Below, piece by piece: positions 21,493 through 33,545 of a DNA stretch of 64,000 nt. How positions within the stretch are numbered: position 1 is the first letter of the stretch; the number at the start of each line of letters is the position of its first letter. The DNA lies in assembly GCA_949825065.1 (NCBI GenBank), contig OX463848.1:38919380-38983379 (forward strand), in the 5' to 3' direction. A program made the position numbers and the translations under genes. This DNA comes from Odontocerum albicorne. Taxonomy: Eukaryota; Arthropoda; Insecta; Trichoptera; Odontoceridae. The notes beneath the pieces were generated by a model that made no database searches, was not told where the DNA came from, and saw nothing but the letters and a program-made list of their open reading frames with translations.

Positions 21493-21692
21493 NNNNNNNN
21501 NNNNNNNNNNNNNNNNNNNNNNNNNNNNNNNNNNNNNNNNNNNNNNNNNNNNNNNNNNNNNNNNNNNNNNNNNNNNNNNNNNNNNNNNNNNNNNNNNNNN
21601 NNNNNNNNNNNNNNNNNNNNNNNNNNNNNNNNNNNNNNNNNNNNNNNNNNNNNNNNNNNNNNNNNNNNNNNNNNNNNNNNNNNNNNNNNNNN
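21493..21692. other. Assembly gap (200 N)
   Basis: A run of 200 N bases. The LINE frame to its right opens out of the gap. Confidence 0.99.
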
Positions 21693-22435
21693 TCTCGCAA
21701 AACCCGATTGATCTTCAGCACCAACTGCAAGAATTGGCAGAGGTCAGCAGGGAAGTTGGTTTAAAAATGAATATTTCAAAAACCAAATATATGATGAACG
21801 GCTTTGCTACCCCAAAACCAATAAACGTAGATGGAAAACCGCTAGAACTTGTCCAGGAATATGTGTATCTAGGCCAACTTATTTCCTTTGTAGGTGGCAT
21901 ATCGGAGGAAATAGCACGAAGGACAAAACTGGCGTGGAGCTCATTTGGACGTTTGAACAACATCTTCAAAAGTAATCTCCCAATATCCTTGAACCGAAGG
22001 GTCTACAACCAGTGCATTCTTCCAGTACTTACGTATGGCTGCGAGACATGGACGCTCACAGTAAAGAACACGCAAAAGCTCCAGACCGCACAAAGGGGCA
22101 TGGAGAGATGCATGTTAGGATATACTAAAAGAGACCGTAAACGAAACACCTGGATTCGCAATATAACAAAGATAGAAGACGTTATAAAGGTGTGCAAAAG
22201 AATGAAGTGGCAATGGGCCGGACATGTAGCCAGAATGTCAGACTCCCGATGGACATCCGAAATAATCCAATGGTATCCAAGAGGCATAAAGAGGCCTAGA
22301 AGAAGACCGAAGGTACGCTGGATGGACGAAATCAGGAAGCATGGCAGCATCACGTGGCATCGGCGAGCAAAGGACCGAACTGTTTGGAGTCAACTTGGGG
22401 AGACCTTCATCCAGCAGTGGATCGACCCTGGTTGA
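21693..22435 (+). mobile_element. RTE-like LINE, reverse-transcriptase C-terminal half
   Basis: An open frame runs from the gap to TGA at 22433. It encodes EVGLKMNISKTKYMMNG, then YVYLGQLISFVGG, then SSFGRLNNIF, then LPVLTYGCETWTL, then AQRGMERCMLGYTKRDR, then [17 protein letters not shown], then [20 protein letters not shown]. This is the end of the RT domain and the C-terminal domain of insect RTE-type LINEs. Those LINEs copy their own mRNA into DNA by target-primed reverse transcription. The RT catalytic YADD would lie in or left of the gap. The frame is intact for at least 234 codons, so the copy is young. The 3' end runs into GATGAT repeats, as RTE tails do. Confidence 0.88.
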
Positions 22436-22437
22436 CA

Positions 22438-23165
<728 letters not shown>

Positions 23166-23401
23166 CGTTGCCACGATGTCTCATCACGAAAACCACAATT
23201 TATAAGTAAAATCTTTAATTAGCAATTGGTGTCCGGAGCAGTTGAACGAGTTCATGACTAATACTCAAGCGCGTCGCGCAAGTTTATCGAACTCGGATAA
23301 GATTAAAAGATTTCGGTTATTTCCTGTTAAAATCTCAGCAAAAATGCAATCTTATTCATATTTAAAGATAATGTTTAAGACATAACATAAATACATATCA
23401 G

Positions 23402-23863
23402 CAACATTCCACCTATTTTTTCATTGTGTGTGCGGCCCATCAACTTATATGTGCAAGAAAAAAGAGGTAAGTGCGCAAATATGCATATTCATACACAGAT
23501 AAAACTAGCTAACTCAACATAATGTACCACGAAATCATAAATTACATTTTTCAAATATGTAGGTTATATACGAGTATAAAAAATATATTTTCTTATCCGA
23601 TAATGTTCATTCCTGTTGGAGTTCTAGAGATTCTTTCCTTAAGCCGCGTAGACTCTATATGGTGTTTCCATGTTCCGCACACATCTCAAAGAAAGGAACC
23701 TGAGAACCCATCACAAAATATCAAATAAAATATATAATTGCGCAAAACAAAATATGGTTACAAGTTCCTTTCTTTGAGATGTGTGCGGTAGATGGAAACA
23801 TGTGTGCGGAAATTTTTTAACAGATGTGCGGTCGCACACGCGCACACCTTAGAAGGAACGTTG
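23402..23863. mobile_element. hAT-type MITE (462 bp)
   Basis: Perfect 8-base duplications CATATCAG lie at 23394-23401 and 23864-23871. The ends CAACATTCC and GGAACGTTG are followed inward by GTGTGTGCGG- and CGCACAC-rich arms. Inside, 23655-23700 and 23760-23810 are inverted copies (CCGCACACATCTCAAAGAAAG and its inverse). There is no transposase frame. Confidence 0.8.
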
Positions 23864-23988
23864 CATATCAGCATACCATGTCCCTTGGGGGGTAGATGGA
23901 GATAACAGATACCCCAAACATCGTTGGCATCGTACCGCTTTAATCAATGTACTCTTGATTTAAGCTATCATGCGTCAAACAAGTATGT

Positions 23989-24182
23989 ACAGTACCCGGG
24001 GGTAAGTAATACACATCGGTCTTAAGAAAGAGACTGTCGGCCATAATCGGCTAACTTCGGCTTTGTAGAGCGTCGTCTCTGTCCCTAAAACGCTTGACAA
24101 CGACTGACAAATCGCGACGGAACACGTGTATGAATGACAGAGGCGACGCTCTACAAAGCCGAAGTTAGCCGATTATGGCCGA
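23989..24182. mobile_element. Palindromic MITE, family P, right end lost
   Basis: ACAGTACCCGGG, then AAAGAGACTGTCGGCC, then TAATCGGCTAACTTCGGC. The inverse arm at 24140-24182 stops inside the GGCCATAATC part, so the last 40 or so bases of the right arm are missing compared with the copy at 28341. Confidence 0.8.
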
Positions 24183-24239
24183 AATGTATTTTCTGCAGTT
24201 TATCTTAATATATATGTACAATTTTGAAATGTATTTATA

Positions 24240-24300
24240 TATACGAGTATGTGCATACTATTTTGCTATCAATAAACCTATATTTGTTTATTTATTTATC
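24240..24300 (+). mobile_element. Retroelement 3' end
   Basis: GTGCATACTATTTTGCTATC, then AATAAACC, then a TTTATTTATT tail. It is the same terminal block as at 4704 and, inverted, at 7935. Confidence 0.6.
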
Positions 24301-24626
24301 TAGAAAACTCTTAATAAACTCCAAACAGTCGTTGAGAGAATCAAAATCAATATGGCAAAATGGGAAATACTGCGTAATGAGTTGGCTGTCTGTATCTTCG
24401 GTACTTGCGACACTAGCTGCAGTGCCCGAGGACCCCGGTGTCTTGCACTGAAGACGTTTGGTTCGTGGAACGTCCAATGCGGTCCAGATGGCAGAATAAT
24501 GGGCGGCAATCATTTAGTACTGATGATACGATAGGAAGAAGAAATTCTATTGAGTACAGTAGAATAATTTGGTAAATATATTTTGAGGCTTTCGCATTTC
24601 TTTCACATCAGTTGAATAAGGTCTTT
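24301..24626. other. Unassigned segment with short frames on both strands
   Basis: It contains a GC-richer patch at 24400-24500 (GACCCCGG and GGTCCAGATGG context) with frames of 60-75 codons on both strands. No family was recognised. Confidence 0.3.
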
Positions 24627-25043
24627 TGGAGTGTTATACCACTTGGTTTGGCTTATGATGCTGGCATTACGAAAACGTTGCAGTTTTCATATACAGGCTG
24701 GTTTGTAATCAATTTCGCCAAAAGTGGATACGCCTCTGATGATACCACATGGCTTATAGTGGAGTTTCAACCAAACGTGAGCGCATGGATCCGTCACACC
24801 ACAAGAGAAAATTAAAGGAAAATTGACAATAACTTCAATTTTTGTGGAAGCTGAACACTTGTTATTCCGTGGTGGGATGGACACATTTGATCACGTTACA
24901 GTTGGGACTCTGCTATAGACCAAGTGGTCAACCTTTGGAGTACTTATAGCTATATTGACTACAAACAAACCCTGAAGATGTAACTGTAACGTTTTCGAAT
25001 CGTCGGTATCATAAGTCAAACCACACGGTACAGCCCTCCGAGA
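24627..25043. mobile_element. Long-inverted-repeat MITE (about 417 bp)
   Basis: The left arm TGGTTTGGCTTATGATGC, then ACGAAAACGTTGCAG, returns inverted at 24975-25020 as CTGTAACGTTTTCG, then ATCATAAGTCAAACCA. The arms are about 70 bases at about 80% identity. No frame encodes a transposase. Confidence 0.65.
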
Positions 25044-25813
25044 GACTTTATACACCTAACCATATAGCAATTTCCTTCAACCAATAAATATAGTTGGAAA
25101 TCGAACATGGGTTCGTCTTATACTCGTACATTTAAAGGCGAATGCATGGTTTTCTATTTTCTTTAGAAGTCTACAACCTTAGTCGACCTGAATAGTATCC
25201 TTATATAACTGTGCAACCCGATGAAGGCTAACTGAACTAAAAATGCAACGGCACATGGCGTCTTCAATATATTCCAATAAAATGCACAAACATACTGCAT
25301 TCGTGGAATAGCGTTTGAAACGGTATTAACATTAAATAATGTCTAATGTTTATGGACTCCTGCAGGATGTGTGCAAAGTCTCTTTGTAGCAAATTTTCCG
25401 CATTCCCCGTGTCCAACAACAACTCTAAGGAATTGGATTTGTGAACGTACGTGTAAACCTGATACGTTAACTTTATTCGGTCTTGTGTTAACCCGTTGCA
25501 ATTAAAATAAGTTCCAGTCAGAGATAAACAGATATTATTATAGTAATAAAAATCTAACCACGATCAACCCAACTTCTTCCTGGTATGATTTCAAGACTCG
25601 TAGTGGTACAACCAGTCAAATGCTTCCGGTGTGGTCCTGCAGACATCATGGATATATAATTTGTTTTCTTGTATTATGCATTTTATTTTATATAATTGAG
25701 TTAAACTTGTATAAAATGTATAACAAAATGTATAATAATTGAGTTAAACTTGTATAAAATGTATGATAAATCGAACATTAGTGAGCTAGAACTTGATACA
25801 GTTACTTTAACTT
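25044..25813. other. Spacer with one short duplication
   Basis: TTGAGTTAAACTTGTATAAAATG occurs twice in shorter form (about 25697 and 25739). Nothing else was recognised. Confidence 0.4.
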
Positions 25814-25978
25814 TGTGATTTGTTTTATCAAACACTGTTTATTCTACTTTTTGTAACGGTATAAACCTACCGGTTTCTTATTTGTGCTCCCCTGGTGATG
25901 ATGGGAAAGCTTTGAAACCTGTGGGGTTATACTGTTTAAAAAGTGGAATAAACAGTGTTTGATAAAACAAATTACAAT
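25814..25978. mobile_element. Short inverted-repeat MITE, family Q copy 1
   Basis: The outer arms TTGTTTTATCAAACACTG and CAGTGTTTGATAAAACAA enclose TGGTGATGATGGGAAAGC. A longer relative with the same arms is at 33997. Confidence 0.75.
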
Positions 25979-26330
25979 GTCTTTAAACCTCTACAATATA
26001 ATTTAACTTTGTTTGGAAAGAAACTTTAATACAATAGTTTGTTATTTCTGTATAATTGAATTTTACATAAATGTCAGGTCATTTCTCTCTCCCAGGTGTC
26101 CACTGTAAGATCTTTGATATGTCTAACATTGTCGGTTTCGTGTTAAAAATTATGTTCTTTCGAGTCAAAGACTGTGTCTTTGGTCTAGTGATGAAAGCTT
26201 ATTTATTGCGAAAACACTTCATATTTTTTTCGCGCATTGCATCATTCCTGTCAGTTGCGGTTATGATACATACCAAGTTTACATGCATTTCCTTCACTCC
26301 ACTGTCCTCGCTTTCCTGGATGATATGATG

Positions 26331-26850
26331 CTTCATACTTCTACCAATAGTTAGTAACGTTGTGGATGATCGCTCCCTGTTTCTTTGACACTCGATCATG
26401 CACCACAAGTTTCTCAATGATATGCGCTCCTCGCTACGCAGATTCGTGCCGACTGCTGGATGAAAGGGAGTGAGACTCTGGAATCAGTTACAAACCAATA
26501 TAAGACTCGCTCCGTCCTTCGCATACTTTAAGAAGCGACTGAAAAAACTCTTAATTTCTAGTCAGGAAAATAACGGGTTTCATTCCTAATTTTTCTTTTC
26601 CTTTCCTCTCCACCATCCCTTCCTTTCTTTGTGATTGATGATATCTCACTTTATATGAAAAATAATGTTCGGGTGATTGTCCGTCTTTGTGGGGTTCGTG
26701 GGCATATGCTCACGTATGTGTTTATGGATTTCGTGAGGGTGGATAGTCAATTGAATGTTACTAGCTTCATTTACTTTTGTCTTGTCAGTTGGAAGGGATT
26801 GCAACATGGCAATAAACCCGCCAGATTGTATTTGCAATAAAACTGTTAAA
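26331..26850 (+). mobile_element. LINE ORF2 C-terminus with SINE-like tail
   Basis: The + strand at 26450-26560 encodes VRLWNQLQTNIRLAPSFA, then YFKKRLKKLLISSQ. This is the standard C-terminal LWN-L-x-x-IR...F-K-LK pattern of jockey/CR1 LINEs. After a 3' UTR, 26789-26850 reads GTCAGTTGGAAGGGATTGC, then GGCAATAAACCCGCCAG, then an AAATAAATAAAT tail. That tail matches the tail of SINE family A. Confidence 0.7.
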
Positions 26851-26884
26851 TAAATAAATAATGGTGCAATGTACATACACACAT

Positions 26885-27110
26885 ACCATCACGCCATTTC
26901 CCTGTCGGGGTAGGCAGAAAAGACATCCATACACCTTCTCATACAACATCAACGATTTCTCTGACTTTCTACGTTTCCTTTTTTTAGAATATCACTCACT
27001 TGATTCAACCATACTTTCCTCGGTCTTCTTCTCATACGCCTTCAACTCATATTTGCATTGTATATCTGTTTTGCTAGTCTTTCTACATGCCTAAACTATT
27101 TCGACGTATT
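26885..27110 (-). mobile_element. LINE C-terminus (SAYPDRE family), decayed
   Basis: The - strand encodes RRMRRRPRKVWLNQVSDI, then KKGNVES, then MDVFSAYPDREMA and a stop. It belongs to the same family as 16010. Confidence 0.65.
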
Positions 27111-27830
27111 CTTAGTCATCTAACTTAATACGTTGCAATGTTATTTCCTAAAATATTTAAACATACTTAAATAATTTAAAAAGAAATTTAAAAAATAGTA
27201 TGATAAAATATTTACAAATATCGTCAAAGACTGGGAAATGATAATGAAATGGGAGTTATGGAGAAACACTCGTAAATAGAAAAAGCACTAGGTTTAAAAC
27301 TGCATATTTGGAATTGTTAGTCACTTGCGTCACCATTAACTTAAAGAGATGACCCCTGGACACAAGGATTTAATAACAAGTACAACTTGACCACTCAGCC
27401 ACAATTTTACTGCCGAAAATTGTCATATTTCTTGGTGATAATCATGTAATTTAAATGTGCATACTAGCTCTTTTCTTCCTAACCGCAGTACACTAGCTTT
27501 GTTCGAGGGCAGAACAGGAACGTTTTATTATTTTAAAAGGAGAATTTATATTTATTTTAATGTTGACTGGCTAATTGAACGAGTTCTTTGACTTTTATTG
27601 AATTTTTAATACATATGCATTTTTTACTGCACCGTAGATCTTCTGTCAGTGATTTGAGGGAATACCTTTTACACTGTTGTGTCATATGTGTGTTTGTGTT
27701 ATTTATCTACGTATACTTATATTAAGTATTTTGTGTACGAATTTATCCATATTTTTAACGCTCTCTGCATCTCTGCTCTTCATTTGTATCAACCATAGTT
27801 GGGCGTGGTGACTATCTCCAAAGGCGTTCG
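27111..27830. other. Spacer without recognised features
   Basis: AT-rich, no frame and no shared repeat seen. Confidence 0.55.
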
Positions 27831-28110
27831 AGCGCTCATGTCAGCGGCCCTGGTGGTGCAGTTCAGGTTAGACGTCTTCCCGCTCCTCCCGGGGGCCTCA
27901 GTGTAGCGACGATAGAGAAGACGGTAAAGATAAGGTGACGATGCTGGAGAGGACGGCGAAGAAGACGCAAAGACGTAGCGTGGCGAGTCTTCATGAGCTT
28001 TCTTTGCTCTTTATCTCTTACTTCTCTACCGTCAGAAGGACTGTAGACTGATGACCGAAGAGCGTAGACAGCAGCGACGACAACAACCGATTTAACAGGG
28101 AAATAAATAC
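27830..28110 (+). other. GC-rich patch, possible LINE 3' UTR
   Basis: About 250 bases are markedly richer in G and C than their surroundings (GCGGCCCTGGTGGTGCAG, CCGCTCCTCCCGGGGGCC). They end in AATAAATACATAAATTTA, which could be a polyadenylation signal with a tail. Multiple short AGACG-type words repeat inside. The element type is unknown. Confidence 0.35.
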
Positions 28111-28340
28111 ATAAATTTATAAGATCAGGTGTAGGTGTTAAGTGTAGGGATGGGAAGGTATCAGCTGCGGTCTATGTAATTGGAGCTTCCCCGCATTTGC
28201 ATATGTATTGAAGACATATTCGGTGAGAAAACCGCAGAAAACTCACCAAGGAAAGGTTTATTTTAATGCGTTGTTTTTTTTAAATTATTTAATAAAGTAA
28301 TCTACAATACGAACATTTGCCATAGACTATATAGCTATTT

Positions 28341-28552
28341 ACAGTACCCGGCGGTAAGTAATACACACCGGGCTTAAGAAAGAGACTGTCGGCCATAATC
28401 GGCTAACTTCGGCTTTGTAGAGCGTCGTCGCTGTCATTCATACACGTGTTCCGTCGCGACAGAGACGACGCTCTACAAAGCCAAAGTTAGCCGATTATGG
28501 CAGACAGTCTCTTTCTTAAGCCCGATGTGTATTACTTTCTGCCGGGTACTGT
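28341..28552. mobile_element. Palindromic MITE, family P, complete (212 bp)
   Basis: The ends ACAGTACCCGGC and GCCGGGTACTGT enclose arms of about 95 bases that pair nearly perfectly (AAGAAAGAGACTGTC, CGGCTTTGTAGAGCGTCG), with a spacer of about 20 bases. The whole copy could fold into one hairpin. Confidence 0.88.
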
Positions 28553-28885
28553 ACAAATTTATATCTTAAGAATTTATCTAATTTATTTATTAAAACGATG
28601 AACAAACTTCATTTTAATTTACTACGTGTAATTTTATTTTTAAGACTTACTTCTAACTAGTTAACAATTCTTAAAACGAATTATTTTAATACTAATTGTT
28701 TAGCACGTACATGTCCATTCATTAAGGCTAATTGCGTTTCATCATATTCACTCGGACCTCGGTCCTCCCAGCTAATACTATAGGTAATACTGTAGTCAGG
28801 TAACAGATGATGCTTTGGAAGCCTGTGCTTATAACATGTACTCGTATGTAGGTTGGACTTACACTCGTAAGTCTCCAGGGTTTAA

Positions 28886-29070
28886 TGCATTGTATTACAC
28901 TTTAGTTTAAATACATTACGAACTGGTAAGTGTATTTCCGCGTGGCAATCTCTAACAACCAACCACATAAATCTTTAATAGCGCTAGATAAAAAAAATCT
29001 GGATTTTTTTTAAATATGAGTAACAACAGGAGTCGAACCTGCAACTCCAATCGTGCATTACAGATAATGT
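28886..29070 (-). mobile_element. SINE family A
   Basis: The - strand reads GGAGTTGCAGGTTCGACTCC (box B), then a poly-A/T stretch, AATCCAGATTTTTTT, GGTTGGTTGTTAGAGATTGC and a tail. The head is cut short before box A. Confidence 0.65.
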
Positions 29071-29129
29071 GACATTTCTTACAATTTATAATGAATTACA
29101 TATATTATCGTTATGTCATCATTGTCAAT

Positions 29130-29430
29130 GTATCAATGCTTCATTCATTTTATTTCTTATCGCTTCAACCCATCCGATATTCCTCGTAACTCCATCATCT
29201 AAGAAAATACTTCCTTAATAACATAATTTTCCAACGTGGTCAAATCTTTCATTGCTCACCCATATATCGCATTTATTTTTCCTTTCACAGTTTTCTATCA
29301 CCGTGACTTTGGAATTCACAACATTTATTTTCAGATATTTCTTTTGAGATCTCTCATACGATTCACTTATTACACTCTCTAATACATCTTCATTCCTTTT
29401 GTAGCCAAATCTATTTACAGGTTCTAAAAT
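29130..29430 (-). mobile_element. LINE fragment, decayed
   Basis: The - strand encodes NVVNSKVTVIENCERKNKCD, then VSNERFDHVGKLCY, then GSIFLDDGVTRNIGWVEAI. This matches in order the post-RT region of insect RTE-like LINEs (a YLGS-F-x-DG block after SK-x-MV). Confidence 0.6.
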
Positions 29431-29835
29431 CTAAAGCAACTTAGACCCTTGGCAAATCCCTGATTCTGACAGATACTCTGAACAAATCCGTGAGACGACA
29501 TGAGAACATGATTGTTTTAATGGTTTAACTTACCATGAGGAAAATTTAACGTTGCAACAGTTCCTGGTCGTGTAACATTACAGAGCAGAAACATTTACCA
29601 GGACATTGCACAAATTATGGTGACCCGTTATCTGGAAATCTGTATGTATTATCTGCCGACTTAATAAACGTCCACATTTATAAAACATCCAAGTCGCCGC
29701 TATGAATCGTTTTAAAAGGCAGCAGCTGATAAAAACAGCCTCGGGGTTTTCTTAATGAACTTCATTTGATTTTTTTTTCTTCTTTCTTTTAAGTAAAATC
29801 TGTGACGTTGAGATGGTGACTCCCAGTAATCATAA

Positions 29836-30160
29836 CGAACACTGTGGCTTTGTTGGTAAAACGCCTATATCCAATCCGGTGGCTGTGGAATCGATTTCCG
29901 TTAGAAGCCAGATATTTTTAAAAAGTGTTCCAGTCTGATTTTCACTTAAGGCTTGTTTAACAAATTTTCGTGAAATATTTTATTTTATGTTTACGATGGT
30001 AGTTAAAAATTCAAATTTGTTTTATGTACTCGTATAAATCTTTCCTTTTTTTTAAGTATTTCAGTCCGGTTTTCACTTAAGGGCGCTTTAACATATATGT
30101 ATTGTATACAATAAAGCCTGGCGGACTTATTGCCATGTGGCAATCTCTTGTTATTTTGCA
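29836..30160 (+). mobile_element. Two overlapping SINE family A copies
   Basis: 29836-29965 carries a tRNA-like head (GGCTTTGTTGGTAAAACGC) and GTTCCAGTCTGATTTTCAC. 30060-30150 repeats TCCGGTTTTCACTTAAGGG and then the tail GTATTGTATACAATAAAGCC and TTGCCATGTGGCAATCTC. The tail pieces appear in mixed orientation. Confidence 0.55.
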
Positions 30161-30570
30161 ACGAAAACACTTTTAGAATTTCAACTGTGTAATTTTATTT
30201 GTATAATCGTTGAATTACATTAAAGTATAAATTTTAACAGTATTGTGGAAGTAATAATAACGATGATGTTAACATCGTAGTGGTTTTAAGAATAATGATG
30301 CTGCCTCTGATATGACGTCCTATTTAAAGCAAAGATAACGTACACACGACCCTTAGATAATTAAGAAGGAATTTGTCGGGTATGTTATCGTTGTCCTTAA
30401 GGTCAAATCGATATCAGGCGATTATTTGGAATGTCTCGTTCGCTGTTTACTTCCATTTAGTGATATGAAATATTTATTGAAATTGGATAGTAAGCAGCTC
30501 CTGATAATTCCAACAATATAATAAATTTAAACATAATACATCGAGTTAAGTTTGACATACACGTGATAAC

Positions 30571-30766
30571 ACTAATATTTATTGGATGTAGATAACATAG
30601 TACATGATATGGTTAACATTGATAAGTTATAATATTTATTGGTTGTAGATAACATTGAACATGATATGGTTAACATTGATAAGCTTAACATTGGTTTGCA
30701 TGATTACTCATAATATTTATTTGATGTGGATAACAGAGTATATGATAAGATTAACATTGGTAGGGA
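30571..30766 (+). repeat. About 68-base tandem repeat, three units
   Basis: ATAATATTTATTGGTTGTAG, then ATAACATTGAACATGATATGG and TTAACATTGATAAG recur three times with drift. Confidence 0.7.
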
Positions 30767-30772
30767 TACATT

Positions 30773-31020
30773 ACACTCTTCCAACCAACCAGAAAGATGT
30801 TAAAGATACGTTAAATAAATAACATACTGGAATCCTTTTTAAAATAATCTTGGTTTCAGCGGGATTTGATACCGCCACCTCCGGGTTAGCAGATAGGCGT
30901 CTTATCAACCAGGTCAAAGAAGTCGTCATCTTTCTGGTTGATTGGAAACGATGGATATACATTGGAAACGATGGCTACAAGCCCGACAGATTGCACTGTA
31001 TACAAAGAAAATAGAATACA
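30773..31020. mobile_element. Back-to-back SINE family A copies
   Basis: 30773-30925 is an inverted near full-length copy (CAACCAACCAGAAAGATG, GGGATTTGATACCGCC, TCTTATCAACCAGGTC). 30927-31020 is a + strand tail (TCTTTCTGGTTGATTGG, GATTGCACTGTATACAAAG). GGAAACGATGG is duplicated inside the second. Confidence 0.65.
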
Positions 31021-31473
31021 ACAATATGATTAATATCCATATATATATCTATTTGGAGGTAACATATTTCTGGGAGAAGACTGCCAGCGGATGTATCGTG
31101 TATTGTAGTGAACTCTTGTATTATCCATCCTATCAACATGGCTTCGTTAGTGTCTCCTATTGTTTATATCTCATATCAAATTCTACTTCGCACATTTCTT
31201 AGGTCGTTTCTTACTCTATTTCTAAAAGTTTTGCCTACAATATATCTAAGGGTTTACAGTTCCTTTGTTCTTAGCACACTTTTTGTTTTTAATGTACCAC
31301 TTGATTCAAAAAGCTTCCGACGTATACCATGGTGGCCACGCCCACCGCATAGTTAATTGATGTTACAATTAAAATTCGATACCTCTACCCTCAAAAATAT
31401 CTTTTTTACTTGTTCTAGCATACATTGTTTTTATACTAATTCTCTCCCATATGTATTATAGTATTTATCTTAC

Positions 31474-32175
31474 GTGATCGTTTTTTGCCACATTCATTTT
31501 AACTTGCATATAATTTTTTGCCACATTCATTTTAACTTGCACATCATTTTTTGCCACATTCATTTTATCTTGCACATCATTTTTTGCCACATTCATTTTA
31601 ACTTGCATATCATTTTTTGCCACATTCATTTTAACTTGCACATCATTTTTTGCCAAATTCATTTTAACTTGCATATAATTTTTTGCCACATTCATTTTAA
31701 CTTGCATATCATTTTTTGCCACATTCATTTTAACTTACACGTCATTTTTTGCCACATTCATTTTAACTTGCATATAATTTTTTGCCACAATCATTTTAAC
31801 TTGCATATAATTTTTTGCCACATTCATTTTATCTTGCACATCATTTTTTGCCACATTCCTTTTATCTTGCACATCATTTTTTGCCACATTCATTTTAACT
31901 TGCACATCATTTTTTGCCACATTCATTTTAACTTGCACATAATTTTTTGCCACCTTCATTTTAACTTGCATATAATTTTTTGCCACATTCATTTTAACTT
32001 GCATATAATTTTTTGCCACATTCATTTTAACTTGCACATCATTTTTTGCCACATTCATTTTAACTTGCACATCATTTTTGCCACATTAATTTTAACTTGC
32101 ATATCATTTTTTGCCACGTTCATTTTAACTTGCACATCATTTTTTGCCACATTCATTTTAACTTGCACATCCTAA
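31474..32175 (+). repeat. 33-base minisatellite open on both strands, about 21 units
   Basis: The unit is CATTTTTTGCCACATTCATT plus TTAACTTGCACAT. With a period of 33, both strands stay open over the array: the + strand reads IFCHIHFNLHI repeats and the - strand reads MNVAKNDMQVK repeats. One unit lacks a T near 32077 and shifts the + frame. No start context, splice site or neighbouring domain suggests a gene. Confidence 0.93.
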
Positions 32176-32179
32176 TTTT

Positions 32180-32955
32180 GAATCCGAAATTCCATTATGA
32201 GAAACCAGCTTTGCTTCTCTTGAAATACTTCAGTCGGTAAATTCATTGCATAACCCACCATTCACTCTATTGCGTGCTGCTACTCTTATTTCATTATAAT
32301 ACGATGTAAACATGCTTCCAAGATAATCTTTAACATCTCACTACTATTATATTGAGAAGTGATATCAAAATATGGCGACGAACTTCAAAACCAAATGACC
32401 AATCTGTGTACCTTTTTTATTTTTACGATCTACCTATAAAATTTAATTTATTTATGAAAACAGTAATAAAAAAATACATTTAAATTGTCTCATTATCAAA
32501 CTTCTTCATTCGTTATAAAAAATAATATGTTTTTATGATTATCTTGTCACAACGTGTGAAAATGAAACCATTTATTCAAGAATTCACAATTACAAATCCT
32601 TTATTTAAATTATTTAAACCTTGTTTTATAATTTTCAAGTCATTTCCTAAACTTTTAATTTGACATATATTATGCAAAAAAGCTCCAAACCACTATTTAC
32701 CTTTTGAAAGATATCCGCTAATCAAAGGGTCATATATATGGAAAAAACATCCAACTCACAAAACATATATTGGTTTATTTGAAATATCGATAAATATACT
32801 CGTACTTCAACCCTATATGTACATAAATATTAAATACAAACATATCATCACACCGTATCCCTCGTGGTAGGCAGAAAGAACAGATCTCCAAACTTTGCAA
32901 TCTAAATACAAGTTTCGCCTCCTCCTCATACATACATCTCGTCATGAACAATCTT
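32180..32955. other. Spacer with one inverted LINE 3' remnant
   Basis: 32855-32900 (CGTGGTAGGCAGAAAGAAC) is the inverse of the TAYPD-type LINE end. The rest is unassigned. Confidence 0.4.
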
Positions 32956-32957
32956 GA

Positions 32958-33025
32958 TACTTCTCATTTTACCTTCATTCAATGTGATCCAGTTGATCAG
33001 ATTTTGAATGAGGGTAAAATGAGAA
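32958..33025. repeat. Imperfect hairpin, 23-base arms
   Basis: CTTCTCATTTTACCTTCATTC pairs with GAATGAGGGTAAAATGAGAAG around about 20 bases (TGTGATCCAGTTGATCAGAT). It abuts the LINE 3' end that starts at 33029. Confidence 0.75.
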
Positions 33026-33028
33026 GAA

Positions 33029-33545
33029 CTGAGGACATTTAGCATGAAAAAATAAATCGATACTTCTTTCCGATTTTCGATTATATAAAACCCCGTTGCA
33101 CATTCTCATCAGCCTGACAAATAGTGACACTCAATAACATATGTATACATCACGCGAAATCAAACTCCTCACACTTCATCACCCCAGACATACCAAAACA
33201 TTCATCCCACAATATACCGTACATAATCATAAAAAAAATAAACAATAAAAAACACCACATTCAAGAGCTCACAAAAACCTTTGCTACAAGTCATTCCTCT
33301 TGCAAGTCCAAATATTCAAACTCCTGTCGCAATAACAACCACGCTCCGATCGACTGCCTATATCGTTTTCTTCCTTTTGCCTTTATTGGATTTGGCACCC
33401 CATTGTATGTCATGGGAGCCAAATAGGCGTATTGCCTTTGGATAAAAGATGTTTTAACTCTAAGGATGGTGAACATTTGATCAGTTGCCATGCGTGTCAT
33501 GTGTCTCTGCTGAGTCTGCATCTTCCCTTCCTCTCGATGATAGTT
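33029..33545 (-). mobile_element. 5'-truncated LINE (same family as 10481)
   Basis: The - strand frame encodes REEGKMQTQQRHMTRMA, then TILRVKTSFIQRQYAYLAP and MTYNGVPN, as at 10923-11200. The 3' UTR text (AAAATAAATCGATACTTC, CCCCGTTGCAC) is shared as well. The 5' break is near 33541, much closer to the stop than in the other copy. Confidence 0.75.
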
